DNA of 20,931 bases, from the NCBI GenBank assembly GCA_025363575.1, contig JANYDM010000194.1, positions 1 through 20,931 on the forward strand, in the 5' to 3' direction. Source of the DNA: Betaproteobacteria bacterium (GTDB lineage Bacteria > Pseudomonadota > Gammaproteobacteria > Burkholderiales > SG8-41). The notes below the pieces were generated by a model. It was not told the DNA's origin. It did no database searches and worked only from the letters and a program-made list of their open reading frames with translations. The position numbers and the translations under genes are program-made. Below are positions 14,664 to 20,931 of the stretch, piece after piece (position 1 is the first letter of the stretch; each line of letters opens with the position of its first letter).

Positions 14664-16744
14664 TCGCCGCGCTGAACCTGACGCGCATGTCGTCGACCGA
14701 AGTGCTGCGCGGGCTCGCCGGGCCGACGTTGATCGTCATGCTGCTGGCGATGATGGTGCTGCCGCTGCCGCCGTTCATGCTCGACATGTTCTTCACGTTC
14801 AACATTGCGTTCTCGATCATGGTGCTGCTCGTCGGCATGAACACCGTGAAGCCGCTCGATTTCGCCGTCTTCCCGACCATCCTGCTGGTGACGACGCTGC
14901 TGCGCCTGTCGCTGAACATCGCCTCGACGCGCGTCGTCCTCCTCGAAGGCCACACCGGCCCCGCTGCGGCGGGCAAGGTGATCGAATCGTTCGGGCATTT
15001 CCTGGTCGGCGACAACTATGCGGTCGGCCTCGTCGTGTTCGTGATCATGGTCGTCATCAATTTCGTCGTCATCACGAAGGGCGCCGGCCGCATCGCGGAA
15101 GTCGGCGCGCGCTTTACTCTCGACGCGATGCCGGGCAAGCAGATGGCGATCGATGCCGATCTCAACGCCGGCCTCATCGGCGAAGACGACGCGCGCAAGC
15201 GCCGCGCCGTCATCGCGCAGGAAGCGGATTTCTTCGGCTCGATGGACGGCGCGAGCAAGTTCGTGCGCGGCGACGCGGTCGCCGGCATCATCATCCTGTT
15301 CATCAATATTTTCGGCGGCCTCATCGTCGGCGTGCTCCAGCACGACATGGATATCGGCAACGCCGCCAAGGTCTACACGCTGCTGACCATAGGCGACGGG
15401 CTCGTCGCGCAGATTCCCGCGCTCATCATCTCCACCGCGGCCGGCCTCGTCGTCAGCCGCGTGAGCACCGATCAGAACACCGGCGAGCAGCTGATGACGC
15501 AGGTGCTGGCGAAACCCCAGGCGCTCGCAATCACCGGCGCCATCGTCGGCATCATGGGCATGATCCCCGGCATGCCGCACATCGCGTTCCTGATGCTGGC
15601 GGCGGCGTTTGGCGGCATCGCTTACTTCGTGCACCAGCGCAATACGGTGCAGGAGCAGACGGCCGCCGCGCCCGCGACGCAGGCAGCGGTCGAGACTCAC
15701 GACGTGAGCTGGAGCGACGTCACGCCGGTCGATACGCTCGGACTCGAAGTCGGCTATCGCCTGATCCCGCTGGTGGACAAAGGCCAGGACGGCGAGCTTC
15801 TGCGGCGGATCAAGGCGATCCGGCGCAAGTTCGCGCAGGAAGTCGGTTTCCTGCCGCCGTCGATCCACATTCGCGACAATCTCGAGCTGCGGCCGAACGG
15901 TTATCGCATCACGCTGAAGGGCGTCGAAATCGGCCAGCACGAATCGCATGCAGGCATGCTGCTCGCGATCAATCCGGGTCGCGTCACCGCGCAGTTGCCG
16001 GGTGCGGCGACGGTCGATCCCGCTTTCGGCCTGCCTGCGATATGGGTGGATGCGGGCTTGCGCGACAGCGCGCATCAGGCGGGTTACACCGTCGTCGATG
16101 CGGGCACGGTGGTCGCCACGCACCTGAGCCAGCTCATTCACACGCACGCCGCCGACCTGCTCGGCCGCCAGGAATTGCAGCAACTGCTCGACCATCTGTC
16201 GCGCGACACGCCCAAGCTCGTCGAAGACGTCGTGCCCAAGCTGTTGCCGATGGCCACGCTGCAGCAGGTGCTGCAGAACCTGCTGGAAGAAAGCGTGCAT
16301 ATCCGCGACATGCGCACCATCATCGAAGTCATCGCCGCGCACGCCGCGCGCACGCAGGATGCGGGCGAGCTGACGGCGCTCGTGCGCGTCGCCCTCGGCC
16401 GCGCGATCGTGCAGCAGATTTTTCCCGGCAAGGCCGACATGCAGGTCATCGCGCTCGACCCCGCGCTCGAGCGGCTGCTCCTGCAGACGCTGCAGGCGGG
16501 CGCGGGCGGCAGTCCCGTCATCGAGCCCGAACTCGCCGACACGCTGCTGCGCGGCGCGCAGGTCGCGGCGCGTCAGCAGGAGCAGCTCGGGTTGCCCGCC
16601 GTATTGCTGGCGCCGCCCGCGCTGCGCGTGCTGCTGTCGCGCTTCCTGCGCCGCGCCATTCCGCAATTGAAAGTAATCGCGCATTCAGAAGTGCCGGATG
16701 CGCGCTCGATCAAAGTCACGTCCGTCGTCGGGAGTAAGCCATGA
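14660..16744 (+). CDS. flhA: flagellar export gate protein FlhA
   Basis: This 694-residue FlhA is of normal family length. The N-terminal half has about eight membrane helices (for example LIVMLLAMMVLPLPPFML). The cytoplasmic loop has the family signature RFTLDAMPGKQMAIDADLNAG with DDARKRR following, the FHIPEP region. A cytoplasmic C-terminal domain from about residue 350 (DTLGLEVGYRLIPLVD onward) docks chaperone-substrate complexes and ends at VVGSKP. It forms the nonameric export gate driven by proton motive force. The ATG at 14660 overlaps the flhB stop, and the flhF start overlaps this stop (ATGA at 16741), so all three are coupled. Confidence 0.97.
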   Translation: MIAALNLTRMSSTEVLRGLAGPTLIVMLLAMMVLPLPPFMLDMFFTFNIAFSIMVLLVGMNTVKPLDFAVFPTILLVTTLLRLSLNIASTRVVLLEGHTGPAAAGKVIESFGHFLVGDNYAVGLVVFVIMVVINFVVITKGAGRIAEVGARFTLDAMPGKQMAIDADLNAGLIGEDDARKRRAVIAQEADFFGSMDGASKFVRGDAVAGIIILFINIFGGLIVGVLQHDMDIGNAAKVYTLLTIGDGLVAQIPALIISTAAGLVVSRVSTDQNTGEQLMTQVLAKPQALAITGAIVGIMGMIPGMPHIAFLMLAAAFGGIAYFVHQRNTVQEQTAAAPATQAAVETHDVSWSDVTPVDTLGLEVGYRLIPLVDKGQDGELLRRIKAIRRKFAQEVGFLPPSIHIRDNLELRPNGYRITLKGVEIGQHESHAGMLLAINPGRVTAQLPGAATVDPAFGLPAIWVDAGLRDSAHQAGYTVVDAGTVVATHLSQLIHTHAADLLGRQELQQLLDHLSRDTPKLVEDVVPKLLPMATLQQVLQNLLEESVHIRDMRTIIEVIAAHAARTQDAGELTALVRVALGRAIVQQIFPGKADMQVIALDPALERLLLQTLQAGAGGSPVIEPELADTLLRGAQVAARQQEQLGLPAVLLAPPALRVLLSRFLRRAIPQLKVIAHSEVPDARSIKVTSVVGSKP

Positions 16745-17883
16745 CACCGCAAAAATTCGTCGGCGCCACTTCGCGCGAAGTCCTGCAAAAAGTAAAGCAG
16801 CAGCTGGGGGATGACGCGTTGATCGTCTCCAACCGCCCCTTCGGCCAGGGCATCGAAGTCACCGCGGTGGCGGCGAGCGCGATGGCACAGCCGCCGCGGC
16901 AACTGGCGCGCGCGGGCGCTGTCGGCAGCACGACCGATGAGGAAGGCGTGGTCGCGCACTTGATGCGCGAAGTCGGCGCGATGCGCGCGATGATGCAGCG
17001 CGAGCTCGCCGGCATGGCCTGGTCCAATCTCCAGCACAGTGCGCCGGCGCGCGCCGCGATGATGCAGCGCCTGCTCGACGCGGGATTCTCCGCGGCGCTC
17101 GCGCGTGAAATGATCGCCGTTGTGGCGGACGACGCCACGCCCGCGCAGGCGCACAAGGCCGTCAGCGCTGAAATCGAACGCCGGCTGCCGCTCGCCGAAC
17201 GCGAAGGGCTGGTCGAGCAGAGCGGCGTGTACGCGCTGGTCGGCCCGACCGGCGTCGGCAAGACGACGACTATCGCCAAGCTCGCGGCGCGCTGCGTCGT
17301 GCGCCGCGGCGGGTCCAGCCTCGCGCTGCTCACCACCGACAGCTACCGCATCGCGGCGCACGACCAGCTGCGCGTCTACGGCCGCATCCTCAACGTGCCC
17401 GTGCATGCGATCAAGGACGAGCAGGACCTGAAAGTCACGCTCGCCGAATTGCGCGACAAGAAGACGGTCCTTATCGACACCATCGGCATGAGCCAGCGCG
17501 ATCAGCTCGTCGCCGAACAAACTGCATTGCTGATGGGCGGCGGCGCGACGGTGAAGCGCCTGCTGGTGCTCAACGCGACCGCCAACGCGGCCACGCTCGA
17601 CGAAGTAGTCGGCGCGTACGCGCAAGGCGGCATTCACGGCTGCATCATTTCCAAGGTCGACGAATCGGCGAACATCGCGACCGCGCTCGATTGCGCGATC
17701 CGCCACCGCCTGACCGTCCACTACGTGACTAACGGCCAGCGCGTGCCGGAAGACATCCGCCTGCCCAACCGCACGTGGCTGCTGCATCGCGCGCTGCAGC
17801 CGATCAAGGACGGCGCCGCGCATAACCTGCGTCCCGACGAATTTCCGCTGGTGATGGCGGCACGGGGAGCAGCGCATGGCTGA
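16741..17883 (+). CDS. flhF: flagellar positioning GTPase FlhF
   Basis: This 380-residue SRP-type GTPase has three parts. An N-terminal basic region opens with KFVGATSREVLQKVKQQLGDDALIVSNR. An N domain follows, and then the G domain from about residue 160. The P-loop GPTGVGKTTT is at residues 168-177, DSYRIAAHDQLR at about 200-211, DTIGM in place of DTAG near residue 257, and SKVDE as the G4 motif. FlhF binds the inner membrane and recruits the first flagellar parts to a pole or set site; its GTPase activity is stimulated by FlhG, encoded next. All nucleotide-binding motifs appear intact. Its stop overlaps the flhG start by 8 bases. Confidence 0.95.
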   Translation: MTPQKFVGATSREVLQKVKQQLGDDALIVSNRPFGQGIEVTAVAASAMAQPPRQLARAGAVGSTTDEEGVVAHLMREVGAMRAMMQRELAGMAWSNLQHSAPARAAMMQRLLDAGFSAALAREMIAVVADDATPAQAHKAVSAEIERRLPLAEREGLVEQSGVYALVGPTGVGKTTTIAKLAARCVVRRGGSSLALLTTDSYRIAAHDQLRVYGRILNVPVHAIKDEQDLKVTLAELRDKKTVLIDTIGMSQRDQLVAEQTALLMGGGATVKRLLVLNATANAATLDEVVGAYAQGGIHGCIISKVDESANIATALDCAIRHRLTVHYVTNGQRVPEDIRLPNRTWLLHRALQPIKDGAAHNLRPDEFPLVMAARGAAHG

Positions 17884-18760
17884 TTTTCACCGCGACCAGG
17901 CTGAAGGCCTGCGCCGCATGCTCGACCGGCAGCATCTGCGCGTGACGACAGTCACCGCCGGTTGTCACGGTATCGGCCAGACCAGTGTCGTTGTCAATAT
18001 TGCGGCGGCCTGCGCGGCTCGCGGCTCGCGCGTGCTCGTGATCGACGAAAACTTCGGTCCGGCGAACGTCGGCGGGCTGCTCGGCGTGCGGCCGCGCTTC
18101 GACTTGAAGCATGTGCTGCAGCGCGACTGCACGCTCGAAGACGCGCTCGTCGAAGGTCCCGCGGGGATCTCGATTCTGCCGGCGGCCAGCGGCGCGCGCG
18201 CGCTGCCGTCGCTGGCGCAGCAGCAGCACCAGCAGCTCATTGAAAGTTTTGGCCGCCTCGACGGCCGCTTTGATCTGGCACTGATCGACACGCGGTGCGG
18301 CGATGCCGGCACCCCGGGCCTTTTCAGCCGCGCGGTGCAAGACACGATCATTGTGTCGTCTGCCGCGGCCGATGCGATCACTTCGTCTTACGCGTTGATC
18401 AAGCGCCTGCGCGACCGCCAGAGCGGCCGCCGCTTTTACATGCTGCTCAACCGCGTGGCCGATGAACAGAACGCGCGCGTGATTGCGGACAACTTGAAGC
18501 AGGCGGCGCACGGCTATCTCGCGACGCCGCTCGAATACCTGGGCAGCGTGCCGCGCGACGAGCGCATGGCGCAGGCCGCGCGCGGTTTCCAGGCGGTGGT
18601 CGAGGCGAGCCCGTCGGCGCCTTCCGCGCGCGAATTCTCGCGCATCGCCGATTCGATCGCCGAGCTGCCGCGGCAAGGCCAGCGGCGCGACGGTTTCGAT
18701 AGTTTGATGCAACGGTTGCTGACAGGCAGCCGCTTAACTTATGCCAATGCCGGAGTCTGA
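17876..18760 (+). CDS. flhG: FlhG/FleN-like flagellar number regulator with degenerate Walker A
   Basis: This 294-residue MinD/ParA-type protein lies directly after flhF. Residues 7-14 (DQAEGLRR) match the DQAxxLR helix by which FlhG stimulates FlhF GTPase. The ATPase core is present by fold (RVLVIDENFGPANVGGLLGVRPRFDL, LALIDTRCG) but the Walker A reads AGCHGIGQT at residues 28-36, where active members read GKGGVGKT. Both lysines, signature and catalytic, are replaced (Cys30, Gln35). ATP hydrolysis is probably lost or weak; FlhF control may remain. Some betaproteobacterial FlhG proteins are known to me to carry changed P-loops, so this could be a lineage trait. fliA begins 1 base after its stop. 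Confidence 0.85.
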   Translation: MADFHRDQAEGLRRMLDRQHLRVTTVTAGCHGIGQTSVVVNIAAACAARGSRVLVIDENFGPANVGGLLGVRPRFDLKHVLQRDCTLEDALVEGPAGISILPAASGARALPSLAQQQHQQLIESFGRLDGRFDLALIDTRCGDAGTPGLFSRAVQDTIIVSSAAADAITSSYALIKRLRDRQSGRRFYMLLNRVADEQNARVIADNLKQAAHGYLATPLEYLGSVPRDERMAQAARGFQAVVEASPSAPSAREFSRIADSIAELPRQGQRRDGFDSLMQRLLTGSRLTYANAGV

Positions 18761-18761
18761 C

Positions 18762-19478
18762 ATGACACAAACCACAAGCAGCATCGCCGACGTCAATCAA
18801 TGCGTGGTGCAGTTCGCGCCGCTCGTCAAGCGGCTCGCCTATTACATGATGGCTTCGCTGCCGCCGAGCGTCGAAATCGACGACGTGATCCAGTCCGGGA
18901 TGCTCGGCCTGCTCGACGCGGCCAAGCGCTTCAAGGACACCTATGGCGCGCAGTTCGAGACCTACGCGGTGCAGCGCATACGCGGCGCCATGCTCGACGG
19001 CCTGCGCCAATCCGACTGGCTGCCGCGCGGCCTGCGCAAGAGCCTGCGCCAGGTCGAAGGCATGATCAGCAAGCTCGAGCAGAAGAACGGCCGCCCGCCG
19101 ACCGAGGCTGAGCTCGCGACTGCGCTGGGCGTTTCGCTCGCCGACTATCAGCAGCTTCTGCAAGATGCGCGCGGCTACCAGCTCGTCTCAAGCGAAGACC
19201 TCCAAGGCCACGGCGAAGAAAGCTACATCGACCACTATTACTCCGACGAACGGCCTGACCCGCTGCAGGCGCTGCTCGACGAGGATCAGCGCAAGAAGCT
19301 CGTCTCGGCGATCGATGAATTGCCGGACCGCGAGAAAAAAGTCATGGGCCTTTACTACGAGCAGGAGCTCAACCTGCGCGAAATCGGCGACGTACTCGGT
19401 GTCAGCGAATCGCGCGTTTGCCAGCTGCACACCCAGGCCATCGCGCGCCTGCGCAGCCGGTTGCGGAAAGACGACTAA
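18762..19478 (+). CDS. fliA: flagellar RNA polymerase sigma-28 factor FliA
   Basis: This 238-residue sigma factor has the family regions. Region 2 reads LVKRLAYYMMASLPPSVEIDDVIQSGMLGLLDAAKRF and FETYAVQRIRGAMLDGLRQSDWLPR. Region 3 (KLEQKNGRPPTEAELATALGVSL) and region 4 (LPDREKKVMGLYYEQELNLREIGDVLGVSESRVCQLHTQAIARLR) follow. It directs transcription of late flagellar, filament, motor and chemotaxis genes and is held in check by FlgM, which I do not find here. I chose ATG 18762, with GGAG 6 bases upstream and a start 1 base after the flhG stop; an in-frame ATG at 18741 would overlap flhG. It is the last gene of the operon; a hairpin follows at 19488. Confidence 0.96.
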   Translation: MTQTTSSIADVNQCVVQFAPLVKRLAYYMMASLPPSVEIDDVIQSGMLGLLDAAKRFKDTYGAQFETYAVQRIRGAMLDGLRQSDWLPRGLRKSLRQVEGMISKLEQKNGRPPTEAELATALGVSLADYQQLLQDARGYQLVSSEDLQGHGEESYIDHYYSDERPDPLQALLDEDQRKKLVSAIDELPDREKKVMGLYYEQELNLREIGDVLGVSESRVCQLHTQAIARLRSRLRKDD

Positions 19479-19487
19479 AGAGAACGC

Positions 19488-19504
19488 AGCGGTCGACGAC
19501 CGCT
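19488..19504 (+). terminator. hairpin after fliA, possible terminator
   Basis: A perfect 7-bp stem with a 3-base loop lies 10 bases after the fliA stop codon. No T run follows, so it may be a message-end stabiliser or rho-assisted terminator and not an intrinsic one. Confidence 0.4.
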
Positions 19505-19803
19505 AATTCACAGGTTATTCAATCGCCAGGCGCGATCCGCCTGCGCACCCTATTTGCGTTCCGTAAATCGAATCGCAGGGCGCTGCGGGGCTTTGCATTT
19601 TATTTGGGCGCAGGACGCGAGCTTCCCTGCACAACACAAGAATTTATAAAGTCCGCTGGCTTGGGCAGGCGCTCTTTTGTACGCCCCCGCACAGAGCGCC
19701 GGCGCATATGACGCTATTGTTCTTCGACGCAATAACGCGTCATTGCAAATTGAATTCGAGGAAGGTTCCGGGTCCCGCGTTCGCAGACATCCGGAGATCG
19801 TCA

Positions 19804-19884
19804 ATGGGTTCAAACCTGCATTGGCTGATGGGCGTGTCGATCCCGGCCATTCTGTTAAGCGCGCTTTTTACCCATTATTTTTGA
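19804..19884 (+). CDS. possible 26-residue membrane peptide
   Basis: ATG 19804 opens a 26-codon frame, MGSNLHWLMGVSIPAILLSA then LFTHYF, with stop TGA at 19882-19884. The central run is hydrophobic enough for one membrane helix. GGAG lies about 8 bases upstream. It ends 42 bases before the first hemerythrin gene. Small single-helix membrane peptides are often missed in annotation, but a frame this short can arise by chance. Confidence 0.3.
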   Translation: MGSNLHWLMGVSIPAILLSALFTHYF

Positions 19885-19926
19885 ATTGAATTTTCGTTAT
19901 CCCACCATTCGTATCTGGAGACTCTC

Positions 19927-20409
19927 ATGCCGCAGGCAAAATCGAAATCGAAGAAACAAGGTCAGGACGCAATAGTGCTGCTTAAAGCGGACCATAAAGA
20001 GGTCAAAACCAAGTTCGAAGCATTCAAGAAGCTCAAGAAGAACAAAGGCAGCGATGCCGCCAAATCCAAACTGGTTGCGCAAATATGCCTGGAGTTGACG
20101 GTGCATACCCGTATCGAAGAAGAAATCTTTTACCCGGCCGTGCGCGCGGCGATCAAGGTCAACGACTTGATGGATGAGGCGGACGTCGAGCACGAGGAAG
20201 CCAAGGGCCTGATTGCCCAGCTCAAGAATATGCAGCCCGCGGACGATCACTACGATGCCAAAGTAACGGTGCTCGGAGAAAACATCGATCATCATGTCGA
20301 AGAAGAGCACGAAGAGATGTTCCCCAAAGCGCGCAAATCGAAGGTCGATCTGATAGCACTCGGCGCGCAACTCGCAAAGCGGAAAAAGGAATTGCTGGCT
20401 GCTGCGTGA
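19927..20409 (+). CDS. hemerythrin HHE cation-binding domain protein
   Basis: This 160-residue four-helix protein has the HHE cation-binding pattern. Ligand candidates in order are ADHKEV (His23), VHTRIEEEIFYP (His60, Glu64), VEHEEAKGLI (His89) and DHHVEEEHEEMFP (His122/123, Glu127). These would form a di-iron or related metal site for oxygen, nitric oxide or oxidative stress handling. The first 12 residues and last 10 are Lys/Gln/Ala-rich tails. TCTGGAG lies upstream of the start. A second HHE gene follows after 190 bases, so the two probably form a paired unit. Confidence 0.85.
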   Translation: MPQAKSKSKKQGQDAIVLLKADHKEVKTKFEAFKKLKKNKGSDAAKSKLVAQICLELTVHTRIEEEIFYPAVRAAIKVNDLMDEADVEHEEAKGLIAQLKNMQPADDHYDAKVTVLGENIDHHVEEEHEEMFPKARKSKVDLIALGAQLAKRKKELLAAA

Positions 20410-20599
20410 TATCCACGGCTTGATTCCGCGGAACGGGGTATTAAAAATGCGCCGGCATTGACCGTCGATGAAGCGTCGCTGCCCTTTGCCGGAGACGACG
20501 CACAGCGCGTCGACGTTGGATTGCCGGCACGACCTGTCCGCGTCCGCGTCCGCGATTGCGGCCGATGCGGCGCTTAACTTTATATTGGAGCACTGAACC

Positions 20600-20931
20600 A
20601 TGGACGCGATATCGATTTTGACCGACCAGCACCGCAAGCTCGAAAGTCAGCTTAAGAACGCGCTCGGCGCGCAGCAGTCCGCGGCGCGCTCGGCCGCGCT
20701 GGCGGCGGTCGCTGACGATTTGACCAAACACATCACTTCTGAAGAAGAAGTTTTCTATCCGGCGGTAAAGGCAAAGCGCACCGAAGACATCCTGCTCGAA
20801 TCGCTCGAGGAGCATCTTTCGCTCAAGCGTTTGCTCGCGGATTTGCTGACGCTCGATCCCGCCGCCGAAACATGGGAGCCCAAGCTGAAAGTGCTCAAGG
20901 AGCAGGCGGAGCATCACCACAAGGAAGAAGA
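20600..20931 (+). CDS. second hemerythrin HHE-domain protein (partial, cut by window end)
   Basis: A frame begins MDAISILTDQHRKLESQLKN and stays open to the window edge (about 110 residues). It has the first HHE half: DQHRKL (His11), KHITSEEEVFYPAV, then LEEHLSLKRLL, and the edge falls at QAEHHHKEE, where the second histidine-glutamate cluster begins. TTGGAG precedes the ATG by about 9 bases. It is shorter and divergent in sequence from the upstream HHE protein, so it is not a recent duplicate. Confidence 0.8.
   Translation, partial: MDAISILTDQHRKLESQLKNALGAQQSAARSAALAAVADDLTKHITSEEEVFYPAVKAKRTEDILLESLEEHLSLKRLLADLLTLDPAAETWEPKLKVLKEQAEHHHKEE

Larger units (their letters stand above)
19479..19926. 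other. 448-bp intergenic region between fliA and the hemerythrins
   Basis: This region contains a hairpin (AGCGGTC-GAC-GACCGCT, 19488-19504) just after the fliA stop, without a T run. An imperfect inverted repeat lies at 19709-19742 (TGACGCTATTG against CAATA-AC-GCGTCA). A possible 26-residue ORF is at 19804. The promoter for the hemerythrin gene probably lies here, but I cannot place it with confidence. Confidence 0.5.

Noticed and set aside
14425..16737. Very long open frames overlapping flhB and flhA in other frames (for example 14425-16737 plus and 14564-16684 minus)
   Set aside because: High GC makes stop codons rare in the other frames. These are Arg/Ala/His-rich with no family resemblance and lie over clear flhA.
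16573..17877. A long minus-strand frame opposite flhF
   Set aside because: It is a shadow of the flhF coding strand, which has intact GTPase motifs.

Overview
The window is GC-rich chromosomal DNA with the gene content and protein sequences of a flagellated betaproteobacterium, probably Burkholderiales or a relative. The evidence is an flhDC master operon followed by motAB and then flhB-flhA-flhF-flhG-fliA, an orphan ParA, and a CheD-like gene nearby. This assignment rests on recognised families and gene order only, with no database search. No intact transposase, CRISPR array or rRNA gene was seen.

Region 1 (1 to about 1330) is visibly less GC-rich than the rest and looks like the far end of a genomic island. 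It holds the tail of an unknown gene, a small PemK/MazF-like protein 3 bases behind it, and an AbiU2/HEPN-like protein. It closes with a 45-bp 3' half of a tRNA gene (anticodon loop to CCA) that lacks its 5' half, as left by tRNA-targeting integration. A rho-independent terminator follows.

Region 2 (1471 to 7656) is mixed housekeeping and accessory content. It has a class III aminotransferase facing, tail to tail, a large TPR/ATP-grasp fusion protein. Next come a small exported SH3-like protein, a CheD-like protein on the minus strand that appears to have lost the catalytic Cys and His, two very small ORFs, and a small exported protein with a possible sigma-28 promoter upstream.

Region 3 (7665 to 19478) is the motility block. 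A ParA-family ATPase is divergent from flhD across a 330-bp regulatory region with a perfect 8-bp-arm palindrome. FlhDC is the master activator, MotAB the stator, and FlhA and FlhB the export gate. FlhF and FlhG set flagellar position and number, and FliA is the late sigma factor. A membrane-anchored methyltransferase and an HDOD protein sit between motB and flhB. Overlapping stops and starts (flhB/flhA, flhA/flhF, flhF/flhG) and a 1-base gap (flhG/fliA) indicate one translationally coupled operon. FlhG keeps its FlhF-activating N-terminal helix, but both Walker A lysines are replaced.

Region 4 (19479 to 20931) has a 448-bp gap holding a possible 26-residue membrane peptide, then two hemerythrin HHE-domain proteins in tandem, the second cut by the window end.

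The points most worth following up are the island end with its toxin/HEPN cargo, the catalytically degenerate CheD-like and FlhG proteins in the same motility locus, the TPR/ATP-grasp fusion, and the palindrome in front of flhDC.
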